Positions 46,168 to 55,203 of a stretch of 64,000 nucleotides of DNA are shown one piece after another. The notes beneath the pieces are model-generated. The model was not told the origin of the DNA. It worked only from the letters and a program-made list of their open reading frames with translations, and ran no database searches. The stretch's first letter is position 1. Every line of letters begins with the position of its first letter. This DNA comes from Corynebacterium faecale (GTDB lineage Bacteria > Actinomycetota > Actinomycetes > Mycobacteriales > Mycobacteriaceae): NCBI RefSeq assembly GCF_030408735.1, contig NZ_CP047204.1, forward strand, positions 2,666,001 through 2,730,000, given 5' to 3'. Both the position numbers and the translations under genes were made by a program.

Positions 46168-46971
46168 TCAGGCCGCACTGGTGAGCACGCGGTACTGCTT
46201 GGCAAGCGGCTGGTGGGAGAGTTGACGGAATACCAGATTCATCTCACCGTCGAAGTCGAAGCGTCGCACCTGGATGCCGTAGATGGGTTCGAGGATCTCA
46301 GGGGTGAACACTTCGGTGGGGGCTCCCTGGGCGACTACACGGCCGTCTTGCATGACCAGGACGTGATCGCAGTAGCGGGCTGCCAGGTTGAGGTCGTGGA
46401 GGACCACCGCGCAGCTGGTGGGGAGTTCCGCGAGCAGGCTGAGCACCTCGTGTTGGTATCGGATGTCCAGGTGGTTGGTGGGTTCATCCAGGAGGATGTG
46501 GGTGGCTTCCTGTGCCAGGGCGCGGGCGATGAGGACGCGTTGGCGTTCGCCACCGGAGAGGTCGGTGAAGTCACGGTCCGCCAGGTTCAGGACGCCCACC
46601 TGTTCCAGCACTTCTCCCACGATGCGTTCGTCCTCTTTGGATGGGCGCGAGGCCAGTCCCTGGTGTGGCATGCGTCCGAGCATGACCAGATCGGCAACCA
46701 CCATGGGCAGGTCGGAGGCTTGTTCCTGTGCCACGACGGCCAGGGTTCGTGACAATGCTTTGCGGGGTACCTTATGGAGGGGTTTGTCATTCACGGTCAC
46801 TTCACCTCCATCGGGTTGCAGAGATCCGTACAGGGTTCGCAGCAGGGTGGTTTTGCCGCATCCGTTGGGGCCTACGAGCCCCACGGTGCCGTGTTCGGGG
46901 ATGGTGATGGTGATGCCGTCCACCACGACGTTGCGTCCGTAGGCGTAGCTGATGTTGTCACCGTGGATCAT
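46168..46971 (-). CDS. FecE-type ABC transporter ATP-binding protein
   Basis: The 267-residue ATPase has Walker A GPNGCGKTT (about 33-41), signature DLSGGERQRVLIARAL, Walker B HILLDEPTNHLD and H-loop VVLHDLNLAARYC. These match ATPases of iron-siderophore, cobalamin and related chelate importers. Its start overlaps the binding-protein stop by four bases. It is the last gene of a minus-strand operon: permease, binding protein, ATPase. Confidence 0.9.
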   Translation of the reverse strand: MIHGDNISYAYGRNVVVDGITITIPEHGTVGLVGPNGCGKTTLLRTLYGSLQPDGGEVTVNDKPLHKVPRKALSRTLAVVAQEQASDLPMVVADLVMLGRMPHQGLASRPSKEDERIVGEVLEQVGVLNLADRDFTDLSGGERQRVLIARALAQEATHILLDEPTNHLDIRYQHEVLSLLAELPTSCAVVLHDLNLAARYCDHVLVMQDGRVVAQGAPTEVFTPEILEPIYGIQVRRFDFDGEMNLVFRQLSHQPLAKQYRVLTSAA

Positions 46972-47981
46972 CGGGTCTCCTCAAGGTAGGTGGCCAGGTT
47001 CTCCAGGCCGTCGACGGTCAGTGGGCTCGGTGGTTCTGCGAAGCTGAGCAGCATGGGGTGAATCGTGTCATTTTGGACTGCGGTCATGGCATTGGCGCCG
47101 GGTAGGTCTTTGATTGTGTTGATGATGGCGTCCACGTTGTCATCGGTATGCAGGGTGATGATGATGTCGGGGTTGCGGTTGATCAGTTCCTCTGCGGTTA
47201 CTTCGAAGATCCGCTCGGTTTCATCGCCGAAGACGTTGTCCAGGCCCGCGGCGTCCACGAGTGGGTAGGACATGGATCCGGTTCCATAGGCGTAGATGAC
47301 TGAGGATCCGGGTGTGGGGAAGAGGACAGCAACGGTGCGATCCTCGCTGTCCGGTACCGTATCCGCCACCTCGGCTACCCGGTTCTTCAACTCGTCGATA
47401 AAGGCCGTTGCCTCGGCCTCCCGGTCAAAGACGGTGCCGTAGAGGTCAACCTGGTCATAGACATCATCGAAGGTGACTTCGCCTTCCAGGGAGCCACAGA
47501 AGGCGGGTTCATCCAGGAGGGGGATGCCGTTGCTTCCGAGGGTCTGGCGGTTGACGGTATCCGAGGATCCGATGACCACATCCGGTCTGGTCTCCACGAC
47601 GGTTTCCCGCGAGATCTGGAGATGCCCCGTTGCGTCCACCTGATCTGTCAGGGTGTGGATCTCCTCCAGCTGGGCGGCCACATCATCGCTGTAGTACTCG
47701 GTGGGATACAGCCCGGCCTTGGCGGTTACCCGGTCAAGCACACCGAGTGCAGCCAGGGTGGACACGGAAGGATTGTCCAGGAGGGTCACGCGTTGCGGGG
47801 CCGCGTCAAAGGTGACGGTGTCCCCGCAGTTCTCCACGCTGATCGCAGCATCAGTGCCGTCAGTGCCACCAGCGCCACCGTTCTCCCCGTCCGCGGTGTC
47901 ATCGGAACCCGCGCAGGCGGTGATCGGAAGCAACGCGCCCAGGGCGAGGGTGGCGGTGATGATTCGGATACGACTGTTCAT
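46968..47981 (-). CDS. FecB/BtuF-type binding lipoprotein
   Basis: The 337-residue protein has a lipoprotein signal (ALLPITAC, Cys near residue 20). A type III periplasmic-binding domain follows, with CGDTVTFDAAPQRVTLLD, LAALGVLDRVTAKAG, VETRPDVVIGSSD and the C-terminal INRNPDIIITLH. A glycine/acidic linker follows the Cys. The start MNSRIRII is preferred because AAGGA lies close upstream. The ligand is a metal chelate or corrinoid; which one cannot be read. It is flanked by a single permease and an ATPase gene. Confidence 0.88.
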   Translation of the reverse strand: MNSRIRIITATLALGALLPITACAGSDDTADGENGGAGGTDGTDAAISVENCGDTVTFDAAPQRVTLLDNPSVSTLAALGVLDRVTAKAGLYPTEYYSDDVAAQLEEIHTLTDQVDATGHLQISRETVVETRPDVVIGSSDTVNRQTLGSNGIPLLDEPAFCGSLEGEVTFDDVYDQVDLYGTVFDREAEATAFIDELKNRVAEVADTVPDSEDRTVAVLFPTPGSSVIYAYGTGSMSYPLVDAAGLDNVFGDETERIFEVTAEELINRNPDIIITLHTDDNVDAIINTIKDLPGANAMTAVQNDTIHPMLLSFAEPPSPLTVDGLENLATYLEETR

Positions 47982-48049
47982 GACTGATTCCTTGTGGGTT
48001 TCGGTGACAACTACGGGTGGCAACTACAGGTAACGGTTAAGAGTGACAA

Positions 48050-49123
48050 CTACCCGGTCGCCCGCATGCGCCGGACGAGGATGAGTAGGAATGGTGCACC
48101 CACCAGAGCGGTGATGATGCCGATGGGCATCTCCTGGGGGGCGACGATGGTGCGGGCGAGGATATCCGCCCAGATAAGCAGGATTGAGCCGATGAGGGCG
48201 GACACCGGCAGGACTGAGCGGTGAGCCCCGCCAACGATGCGGCGGGCGAGGTGGGGGACCACGAGGCCGATGAAACCGATGGAGCCGGCCATCGCGACGA
48301 TCACACCCACCAGGAGACAGGAGACCACCAGGAGAATCAGACGGAAACGTTCAGGGTTGATCCCCAGGGTCAGGGCGGTTTCATCTCCGGCGGTCAGTGC
48401 ATCGAGTTGGCGTCCCCAGATCATCAGGACCGCCGCCACCGAAGTGACCACCACGATGATCACAGCCAGCGGGCCGTTCCATCCGGCCAGCCCGAGGGAG
48501 CCGAGCAGCCAGAACATCACAGAGCGTGCGCCTTCAGCCGAATCAGAGGCGAAGATCAAAAAGCTGGTGGCCGCGGACAGGGCATATCCCACTGCCACAC
48601 CGGACATGAGTAGGCGGATGGAGGTGAGACGACCTGCACCGCGGGCGATGAAGAACACCAGCAGCGATGCCGTCAGCGCCCCGAGGAAAGCACTCCCCTG
48701 CAGCGCATAATCCCCGAAACCTGCACCGGCACCGAAGAGCACCGCGGCTGCGGCACCCACGCTGGCCCCGGAGTTGACGCCGAGGATATAAGGGTCAGCG
48801 AGCATGTTCCGGACCAGCGCCTGCAGGATCACACCCGCCAGTGCCAGCCCCGCTCCGACCGCAGCGCCCAGGAGCACGCGGGGCACCCGGATGTCCCACA
48901 CGATGGCGTTCTGGGTGACCTGGGTTCCCTCCGCCAGGCTGGTGCCCAGCAGGTGGTGGGCGAGGATCCGGATGGAGTCTGCAATCGAGATATCTACCGG
49001 GCCGGCGATGATGCCTGCGCCCATGGTGAACACCAGAGCAATGGTCAGGGCCCCACACCAGGCAGCGGTGCGGTGTCGACGGGCTGCGAAGCCCAGAGCG
49101 TCATCATCGCCCTTGGCATTCAT
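48050..49123 (-). CDS. FecCD-type ABC transporter permease
   Basis: The 357-residue permease has about ten helices and FecCD landmarks: WDIRVPRVLLGAAVGAGLALAG, NPLADPYILG-like NMLADPYILGVNSGA, and SIGFIGLVVPHLARRIVGGAHR. Only one permease gene is present, so it should act as a homodimer as in BtuCD. MNAKGDDDA is taken as start (GGGGT upstream); the frame extends nine codons further. It is divergent from the ArsR-type regulator with about 100 bases between. Confidence 0.88.
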   Translation of the reverse strand: MNAKGDDDALGFAARRHRTAAWCGALTIALVFTMGAGIIAGPVDISIADSIRILAHHLLGTSLAEGTQVTQNAIVWDIRVPRVLLGAAVGAGLALAGVILQALVRNMLADPYILGVNSGASVGAAAAVLFGAGAGFGDYALQGSAFLGALTASLLVFFIARGAGRLTSIRLLMSGVAVGYALSAATSFLIFASDSAEGARSVMFWLLGSLGLAGWNGPLAVIIVVVTSVAAVLMIWGRQLDALTAGDETALTLGINPERFRLILLVVSCLLVGVIVAMAGSIGFIGLVVPHLARRIVGGAHRSVLPVSALIGSILLIWADILARTIVAPQEMPIGIITALVGAPFLLILVRRMRATG

Positions 49124-49227
49124 AGGCCGACCCCGTAACATTGGTAGCATGAAGCGATGGTAACACTCAATCGTTCGCTTGACTATCGGAATGGGAAATT
49201 GAGTTGGACACCGAAGGGGATAATGCT

Positions 49228-49542
49228 GTGAGCCAGGATCAGGACACCCCGGTCAACCTTGCAGAGGAATGGGCGCCGATATTCAAGGTGCTGGGCGATC
49301 CCACCCGCCTCCGCCTGCTGCTGGCCATGCATTATCGGGGCCCGGGCGAAGCCACGGTGTCCGAGCTCGCCGACACCGTGGGCGTGCGCATCCCCACCGC
49401 CTCAGCCGCGCTGATCCACCTCACCGAGGCCGACACCATCACTCCCCATAAGGTGGGCCGCGAGGTCCGCTACCGGCTCAGCGATCCTCGCATCCACGAA
49501 CTCCTGCACCACCTCGGTGGCACCCATTCACACGACCACTAA
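49228..49542 (+). CDS. ArsR/SmtB-family metal-sensing repressor
   Basis: The 104-residue winged-helix protein has IFKVLGDPTRLRLLLAM, VSELADTVGVRIPTASAALIHLTEADTI as recognition helix region, and the wing VGREVRYRLSD. The DxH-type metal residues of the family occur in the last helix (DPRIHELLHHLGG), and the protein ends THSHDH, a His-rich tail suited to Ni, Co or Zn. The start is GTG with GAAGGGG eight bases upstream. It probably represses the divergent ABC importer; AAGCGA/TCGCTT arms at 49152-49157 and 49175-49180 are possible operator halves. Confidence 0.88.
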   Translation: MSQDQDTPVNLAEEWAPIFKVLGDPTRLRLLLAMHYRGPGEATVSELADTVGVRIPTASAALIHLTEADTITPHKVGREVRYRLSDPRIHELLHHLGGTHSHDH

Positions 49543-49571
49543 AAACTGCTTTTCGACGAACCCCCTCCTCC

Positions 49572-50063
49572 TCACTCAGCCCGTGGCACCCTGATCACAT
49601 CGCCGGGGCGGATGAGATTGGCGTCGGTGATCTTCGGGTTGGCCGCCAACAGGCGGTGGTAGAGATTTCCGGCACCGTAGTGCTGGGCCGCAATCGCCCA
49701 GAGGGTCTCGCCGCCCTTCACCACATGCTCCAGATATGTTGCATAACCGGGGACGATGGATGATCCGAGAATCACAGGCACCACCACCAGATCAAGGCGG
49801 GAACCATCTTTTGCTGAGGGGTGGAACACCTCCACATAGGCCACCACATGGGTGAAGGCCGCGCCGGACACATCGGCGGTGACCTGGAACTGTCCATGTC
49901 CCCCGATACCATCGCCAGCAATGAAGTGCCCGATCACCTCATCATGTCCTTCGGTGATCACATAGTTGTACCCGGCTTCAAATGCTCCACCGGCGACACC
50001 TGCGATGTGGATGGTGTCTCCGACGATGTCGAATGGTTGGGGTTGTTGGATGTCGATACTCAT
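49572..50063 (-). CDS. Gmad2-LysM two-domain protein
   Basis: The 163-residue protein has an N-terminal Gmad2 Ig-like domain (about 5-100: IQQPQPFDIVGDTIHIAGVAGGAFEAGYNYV, with the FDIVGDxIxIAG and FEAxY pattern). A LysM domain follows (about 112-162: HVVKGGETLWAIAAQHYG...ANPKITDANLIRPGDVIRVP). It has no signal peptide. LysM binds peptidoglycan or chitin; lack of export signal makes a cytoplasmic or non-classically exported role open. AGGAGGG lies seven bases before the ATG. Longer upstream frame is antisense to the acyltransferase and is rejected. Confidence 0.85.
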   Translation of the reverse strand: MSIDIQQPQPFDIVGDTIHIAGVAGGAFEAGYNYVITEGHDEVIGHFIAGDGIGGHGQFQVTADVSGAAFTHVVAYVEVFHPSAKDGSRLDLVVVPVILGSSIVPGYATYLEHVVKGGETLWAIAAQHYGAGNLYHRLLAANPKITDANLIRPGDVIRVPRAE

Positions 50064-50137
50064 GGCGTGCCCTCCTGGAGGCGAAACGGAACCGACTGGT
50101 AGAAACCATCCTACGCCCCTTATGAGATCCACATCAC

Positions 50138-51208
50138 TCAAGCGACCTTCTGGGATGTCCTCTCCCGGACCCAGCGCAGCACGGGTTCTTCCACGAGGGT
50201 GTAACTGGCTGCAGCCACGGGCACGGTGATCACCGTCGTCGTGATGAGGACGAGCAGAAAATCCCCACTGAACAGGTTGAGCCCCAGCAGTGGGAACACG
50301 ATGGTCAACACCGGCAGGTGCCACAGGAAGATGGAATAAGACCACTTTCCCATCGCCCTCATGATCCCGGTGTTGAGCAGGCGTGAGGGTGTGCCCAGGG
50401 CATAGGGAACCACGATGAATGCGGCGAAGGCTGTGCCTGCGAGGATCCTCATCACGAATTCCCCCGGGGAGGGATGGATGAGCCCGAGGGGGCCAAACCA
50501 TTCCTGCCCGGCGATCCACGCCGTCGATAAGCTTAAAAACCACCAGACCACGCTGGGCACGCGCGGAAAGCGCACGCCCTCGAACTCTGCGGCGAGCATG
50601 CCCACGGCGAACCAGCAGGCATAGGCTGGCGGCCAGATCTGCAGGTTGGGCCACCCGTTGGCGATGGAGTTTTCCACCATAGGCAAATAGGCCCACCCCA
50701 GGCTGAGCACCGCACCCGCCACAATCAACCCGATGCGGGCGCGCCGCCCGAACCGCCCCAACACCACCGCCAGCAGCGGCACCACCAGATAGAAGGCCAT
50801 TTCCACACACAGGGACCACAGGTGGGTCAGGCCGGTCATGAGGCCACCGACCACATAGATCTGCGTCATGGTCAGATTAGCCAGCCACGGACCCGCGGGA
50901 ATGAACAACAGGACCGTTGCCACCGTCAGCCAATAGGCCGGCAGGATCCTGGCCATCCGCTTCAGGTAATACACACCTGGCGCATTGCTGTCGCGTCGCC
51001 GCCACAGCACAAAAGCCGACAGGGCGAAGAACACCGCCACGAAGAAATCAAACCGCGCGAGGAGACTCCCCAGGGTGCCCGCAGGGTCCATTCCTGTCTG
51101 GAAGGCTGCATGCGTGGCCAACACCCCGAGGGCCGCAATCGCGCGGAGCCCCTCGAGTGAGCTGATGAAGCCGACCGTTCCGGGGGCTGCGTAGGATTGA
51201 TGAGACAT
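50138..51208 (-). CDS. Acyltransferase 3 family membrane protein
   Basis: The 356-residue protein has about ten helices with the acyltransferase 3 signature: SSLEGLRAIAALGVLATHAAF (His acceptor), FFALSAFVLWRR, RMARILPAYWL and THLWSLCVEMAFYLVVPLL. Members O-acylate surface glycans or lipids. No SGNH domain is attached. The start ATG has no clear Shine-Dalgarno site. It is divergent from the PorA-like gene with only 41 bases between, so the promoters overlap. Confidence 0.88.
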   Translation of the reverse strand: MSHQSYAAPGTVGFISSLEGLRAIAALGVLATHAAFQTGMDPAGTLGSLLARFDFFVAVFFALSAFVLWRRRDSNAPGVYYLKRMARILPAYWLTVATVLLFIPAGPWLANLTMTQIYVVGGLMTGLTHLWSLCVEMAFYLVVPLLAVVLGRFGRRARIGLIVAGAVLSLGWAYLPMVENSIANGWPNLQIWPPAYACWFAVGMLAAEFEGVRFPRVPSVVWWFLSLSTAWIAGQEWFGPLGLIHPSPGEFVMRILAGTAFAAFIVVPYALGTPSRLLNTGIMRAMGKWSYSIFLWHLPVLTIVFPLLGLNLFSGDFLLVLITTTVITVPVAAASYTLVEEPVLRWVRERTSQKVA

Positions 51209-51249
51209 TGTTTGTGAGTGGGAAGCCTAGCGGATAAGAGGGGACTACA

Positions 51250-52056
51250 TTGGGTCTGCCGGTGAAGAAGTCGGCCACCATACTGATGGTAATCGGTGTG
51301 GTTCTTCTCGTGTTCGCCTTCACCGTACCGCCCTTCGTGCAGGGCGCTGCCAAGTCGATCTCCACCGATCTGGAGCTCACCATGGTCAGTGAGAGCCCTC
51401 AGGGTTTCACCAGGACAGAGCATCTGACCACCTCCCCCACCCAGGAGGATGACGAGATCGCCGTCCGGGTGGAGCACACCACCGAGGGCCCGGGCGATGA
51501 AGTCTTTTCTGAGGGCATGATCATCGATGAGGTGACTTTGATCGGCCACTCCCGTTTCCCCGTGCCGGAACCCAGCGCCTCCATGACGGGATCCAGGGCT
51601 GATCATTCCGGTGAGGCCAGGGAAGGACTCCAATATTTCTTCCCCGCCAACACCATGCGCAACTCCTACCATTACTACGACATCACTCTCGGCGACACCG
51701 AACCTGTGGACTATCTGGACCGCGATGGGGATGTGTACACCTTCTACCAGCACCGCCGGTATCAGCCCATTGATGAGGACACCAGCTACTCGGTGGAACG
51801 CACACTGGACGTGGAGCACCGCTCCGGGATGATCGTGGACAAACATGAGCTGATCACCTTCCACGAACCTGACGGCGACCGCGAGGTGGAATTCTCCTTC
51901 ACCGCCGCTACCCGTGCGAACCTGACTGAGCATGCCGGGGACATCACCGCCACGCTGCGCACGGCGAAGATCCTGGATTTCACCGCCAAGTTCCTCGGGT
52001 TGCTCCTCATCGGCATCGGCCTGTTCCAGACCGGGATCTTCAGAAGAACCCGTTGA
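51250..52056 (+). CDS. PorA-family/DUF3068 membrane protein
   Basis: The 268-residue protein has one N-terminal helix (KKSATILMVIGVVLLVFAFTVPPF), a large extracytoplasmic DUF3068 domain with VRVEHTTEGPGDEVF, FFPANTMRNSYHYYDI and VERTLDVEHRSGMIVDKHE, and a C-terminal helix before FRRTR. The family is restricted to mycolic-acid bacteria. Function in the envelope is unknown; annotated porin names do not mean it is the small PorA porin. TTG 51250 has GAGGGG at a good distance; GTG 51262 is an alternative. It overlaps the next gene's frame at TTGA. Confidence 0.8.
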   Translation: MGLPVKKSATILMVIGVVLLVFAFTVPPFVQGAAKSISTDLELTMVSESPQGFTRTEHLTTSPTQEDDEIAVRVEHTTEGPGDEVFSEGMIIDEVTLIGHSRFPVPEPSASMTGSRADHSGEAREGLQYFFPANTMRNSYHYYDITLGDTEPVDYLDRDGDVYTFYQHRRYQPIDEDTSYSVERTLDVEHRSGMIVDKHELITFHEPDGDREVEFSFTAATRANLTEHAGDITATLRTAKILDFTAKFLGLLLIGIGLFQTGIFRRTR

Positions 52057-52058
52057 CC

Positions 52059-53498
52059 ATGAGCACCACCAGGCGGGCCGTGTTGTGGGCGTGGGTGACC
52101 TTGTTGTTGGGTTCCCTCCTGTGGCCCCTGGCCGCGCCGGGTGAACTGTTGCTGCGGGACATGGTGGTGGTGGATGATCCCGCGCTCTCACTGGGCGCCC
52201 TGGGTTTTGGTGACCTCCCCTCCCGGAATGCACCGCAGGATGGGGTGCTCGCGCTGCTGGCCCTGCCCGGTCTGATCCCCGTGAGCTGGGTGGTCCGGGT
52301 CCTGCTGGTGGCGGCGGGCGTGGCAGGGGCATGGGGTGCCATGCAGCTGGGCAGGGCACAGTTCGCTGCGGTCACCATAGCCATCTACAACCCGTTGGTG
52401 GTGGAGCGTCTCCTGCAGGGGCACTGGTCACTGGTGATGGCGGTGTGGTTATTGCCCTTGATCGTGGCACTGAGGCATAATCCGCGGGCACAGATCGTGG
52501 CGATGTGGGCGGCATCCCTCACCCCGACGGGAGCGGTGGTGGCCGCGGTGGTGGCGGTGTCTACCTCCAGCCGACGGGTTCTGACCACTGTTTTTGCGCT
52601 GCTGGCGTGGTTGCCGTGGCTGGTGCCCGCGCTGTTGACCACACCCACCTCCGGTGGTGCACAGGCTTTCATGGTGCGCGCGGAAGCCTACGTGGGCACC
52701 CTGGGCACCGTCCTGGGCCTGGGCGGGATCTGGAACGCGGGGGCTGTCCCGGCATCACGCGAAGCCGGTTTCGCAGTCGCTGGCGTGGTGTTGTTCGTGG
52801 TGCTGCTGGCCGGGGTGCGGAACTGTCCTCCGGTACTGATCCTGCTGGCGGTGATCGGCATCGGCGGGTGCCTGGTGTCCTGGCTCCTACCGGAGCTGTT
52901 CGGCTGGGCGGTGTCCTATATTCCCGGCGCGGGGTTGGTGCGTGATTCGCAGAAGTTGCTGATGCTGGCGGTCCCCGCCTATGTGGCCATGGCCGCCGGG
53001 TTGAACCGGCCCATGGAGTGGGCGGCGGTGGCCTTGTCCCTGCTGCAGATCCCGGACGCACCCCGGGAGGCCCAGGTGCTGCGCCCGGAATCCAGTGTGT
53101 CTGTTGAACGGACTGAGCTTGTTGAGCTGGCCGCCGGGCGCGACGTGCTCATCGTCGGAGCCCCGACGCTGACCACGCGTAGCGACGCCCTCCCCATCGT
53201 GGATCCCCGCTCCAAGGCGGTCTCCCTCGTGGAATCCGGGGAACTGCGGGTGGATGGTCTCATCACCGATGCACCCAGCCGCCGGTGGACCGAGGCGGTA
53301 CTTGCCTGGCGGGCGCAGGATCTGGAACATCTGGAGCAACTCGGGGTGGGTGTTGTCATCGACGGGGACACCATCGTGGAAACCGGTGCCGGGCCGCAAG
53401 GCGGATGGCGTTTCTGGATGGGGCTAGGGCTCACGGTGTTCTGGGTGGTGCTGCCCCTGGGACTGTTCGGGGCGCGTTTCCGGGACCGAACCAGGTAG
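52059..53498 (+). CDS. Polytopic membrane protein of mycolata type
   Basis: The 479-residue protein has about nine helices in the first ~330 residues, then a soluble region with LVELAAGRDVLIVGAPT and WRAQDLEHLEQLGVGVVIDG, and a last helix before FRDRTR. An early loop with RDMVVVDDPALSLGALG (Asp pair after TM1) is reminiscent of GT-C glycosyltransferases. Together with the neighbouring GT4 and acyltransferase it suggests envelope glycan assembly. I do not recognise the exact family. ATG 52059 follows the upstream stop directly; TTG 52053 would overlap it. Confidence 0.72.
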   Translation: MSTTRRAVLWAWVTLLLGSLLWPLAAPGELLLRDMVVVDDPALSLGALGFGDLPSRNAPQDGVLALLALPGLIPVSWVVRVLLVAAGVAGAWGAMQLGRAQFAAVTIAIYNPLVVERLLQGHWSLVMAVWLLPLIVALRHNPRAQIVAMWAASLTPTGAVVAAVVAVSTSSRRVLTTVFALLAWLPWLVPALLTTPTSGGAQAFMVRAEAYVGTLGTVLGLGGIWNAGAVPASREAGFAVAGVVLFVVLLAGVRNCPPVLILLAVIGIGGCLVSWLLPELFGWAVSYIPGAGLVRDSQKLLMLAVPAYVAMAAGLNRPMEWAAVALSLLQIPDAPREAQVLRPESSVSVERTELVELAAGRDVLIVGAPTLTTRSDALPIVDPRSKAVSLVESGELRVDGLITDAPSRRWTEAVLAWRAQDLEHLEQLGVGVVIDGDTIVETGAGPQGGWRFWMGLGLTVFWVVLPLGLFGARFRDRTR

Positions 53499-53512
53499 CA
53501 CATCCCTTACGC

Positions 53513-53586
53513 CGACATCGCATTGCAGACATCACCCCGTCCAACTACGACATCAGTACTGGTGTCTGTAATGCGATGTCGTAGTT
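53513..53586. terminator. Alternative hairpins between convergent genes
   Basis: The long stem CGACATCGCATTGCAGACA (53513-53531) pairs with TGTCTGTAATGCGATGTCG (53563-53581) with one mismatch. A second stem AACTACGACATC (53543-53554) pairs perfectly with GATGTCGTAGTT (53575-53586). They share the 3' arm, so only one can form. The 3' arm covers the stop of the GT4 gene on the other strand. It probably terminates both genes. Confidence 0.7.
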
Positions 53587-54703
53587 AGGGAAGGCGGGAG
53601 GAATCCGCCGGTGCCAGCGATGCCAAAAGCTCCTCGAACTGCTCTCCGGCAATATCCCAGGAGTAGGACCGTGCCCGCTCGGCGGCGCGCTGGCCCAGAA
53701 GGGTGCGGGAGGGGGCGTCGATAAGCAGGGTACGTACCCCGGCGATCAGCTCAGCCTTGGAATCAACCAGCACACCCGTCTGGCCGTCAATGATGGAATC
53801 CCGCAGGCCACCGGAGCTGCGGTAGCCGATGGTGGGCACTCCGTGTTGCGCGGCCTCGACCACCGCCAGGCCCCACCCTTCCTTGCGGGAGGGCATGAGA
53901 TGGACGGCGGCGCGGCGCAGCAGGGCATGTTTATGATCTTCCGCCACCTGCCCGTGGAAGGTCACACGATCCGATACACCGAGGTCACGGGCATAGTCAC
54001 GGAGCTGCTCATCCCACCAGCCGCTACCCACCACATCAAGGTGCACGCCTTCAATGGCGGCCACCACGTCCATAGCATGCTCAATCTGCTTATGGGGCAC
54101 CAGGCGCGACAGCGTGACCAGGTGGATACCGTCCTCATCCAGGCGGGGGATATGCGCCGGCACCGGATCCAGCCCATTGCGGATGAGGTGGATGCGCGGG
54201 GCATCCACGCCGAGCTCCACCAGCTCATCACGGCTGGGCGCAGACACCGTCACATACGGTGCCGCGCGGTAGGCCCGCGGTGCGACGCGGCTCTCTAAGA
54301 ACCAGCCCACCGGCGCCAAGAGCTTGCCGACGACCGGCCACTGCTCCCGATGACAATGGTGGGTGAGCAACACCGTCGGTTTCCCGGAGAAGAACCTCCC
54401 GAAAAACGGGATGCCATTCTGGGTATCCACCACCACATCCACCCCACGGAAGGTCCCCAGACCCATACGGCCCAACAGCATCGCAGCCCAGGCCTTCGGG
54501 TACACGCTGAACTTCCCACCGCTGAGTGAATAACGCACCCCACCACGCATGGCGCGCCGGGGCGCATCTGTGTGGCCGGCGGTGCGGTAGACCACCTCAT
54601 GGCCCTGCCTGGCCAGGTACTCGCCCACCCTTTCCAGGTAGCGTTCACTACCGCCACCCTGGGGGTGGGTGGATTCACGCCAGCACAACAGAAGGATCTT
54701 CAT
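53585..54703 (-). CDS. GT4-family glycosyltransferase
   Basis: The 372-residue GT-B enzyme has GGGSERYLERVGEYLARQGHEV near the start, LTHHCHREQWP, VTVSAPSRDELVELG, TLSRLVPHKQIEHAM and the donor motif LMPSRKEGWGLAVVEAAQHGVPTIG (EX7E). It likely transfers a sugar from a nucleotide donor to an envelope acceptor. No signal peptide or helix is present, so it acts at the inner membrane face. The start MKILLLCW is at the standard family position. The gene is upstream of no operon partner on its strand. Confidence 0.88.
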   Translation of the reverse strand: MKILLLCWRESTHPQGGGSERYLERVGEYLARQGHEVVYRTAGHTDAPRRAMRGGVRYSLSGGKFSVYPKAWAAMLLGRMGLGTFRGVDVVVDTQNGIPFFGRFFSGKPTVLLTHHCHREQWPVVGKLLAPVGWFLESRVAPRAYRAAPYVTVSAPSRDELVELGVDAPRIHLIRNGLDPVPAHIPRLDEDGIHLVTLSRLVPHKQIEHAMDVVAAIEGVHLDVVGSGWWDEQLRDYARDLGVSDRVTFHGQVAEDHKHALLRRAAVHLMPSRKEGWGLAVVEAAQHGVPTIGYRSSGGLRDSIIDGQTGVLVDSKAELIAGVRTLLIDAPSRTLLGQRAAERARSYSWDIAGEQFEELLASLAPADSSRLP

Positions 54704-54791
54704 AGGGTTACCCAGCTTAGTTATGCTGCGGTTGGGGTGGGAAATTGTGGTGTGGTGAGTGTTCAGGTTGGCCCACAGGTATCGGTGCCTG

Positions 54792-55100
54792 TCACCGATC
54801 TGCAGCTAATCCTCGAACCTGACGGTTATGCCGACGGACGATAAGAACAGCCGGAATAACTCCTGGAAGTACCGCTATCCACGACCAATAACCCATGACG
54901 TGGAACAACGGAAAAATGAACTGAATCATGAGGCAGAGCCCCAACCACTGAAGGAAGAAGATTCTTCCCGTCCGGTGTGGTGGCCATCCGACAAACTGCG
55001 GGATCTCATGATCCGGATTGACCTTGGTCAGCTGCTGAAAACTAACTGCATAAAGGACAGCGCCCACCATCCCTGCACATACTCCCCACCACAGTCCCAT
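54792..55100 (-). CDS. Small membrane protein, three helices
   Basis: The 102-residue product has hydrophobic segments at about 5-22, 48-66 and 70-88, and a basic end RRHNRQVRG. I do not recognise a family. Upstream of the ATG only AGGGCCC resembles a ribosome site. It lies 104 bases after a second small membrane-protein gene on the same strand, with which it may be transcribed. Confidence 0.6.
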   Translation of the reverse strand: MGLWWGVCAGMVGAVLYAVSFQQLTKVNPDHEIPQFVGWPPHRTGRIFFLQWLGLCLMIQFIFPLFHVMGYWSWIAVLPGVIPAVLIVRRHNRQVRGLAADR

Positions 55101-55203
55101 GGGCCTATTTCACCACAAGATGGTGGGCTGAGGTGCCCGGCAGGATTTTTCACCCCTGTGCGGGATCTGCCGTGGTGCTCGGTCTCACCTATGAGAACTG
55201 AGG

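Noticed and set aside
50138..50819. N-terminal extension of the LysM protein in the long open frame 49572-50819
   Set aside because: The extension is antisense to the acyltransferase, while ATG 50063 has an excellent AGGAGGG site and begins exactly at the Gmad2 domain.
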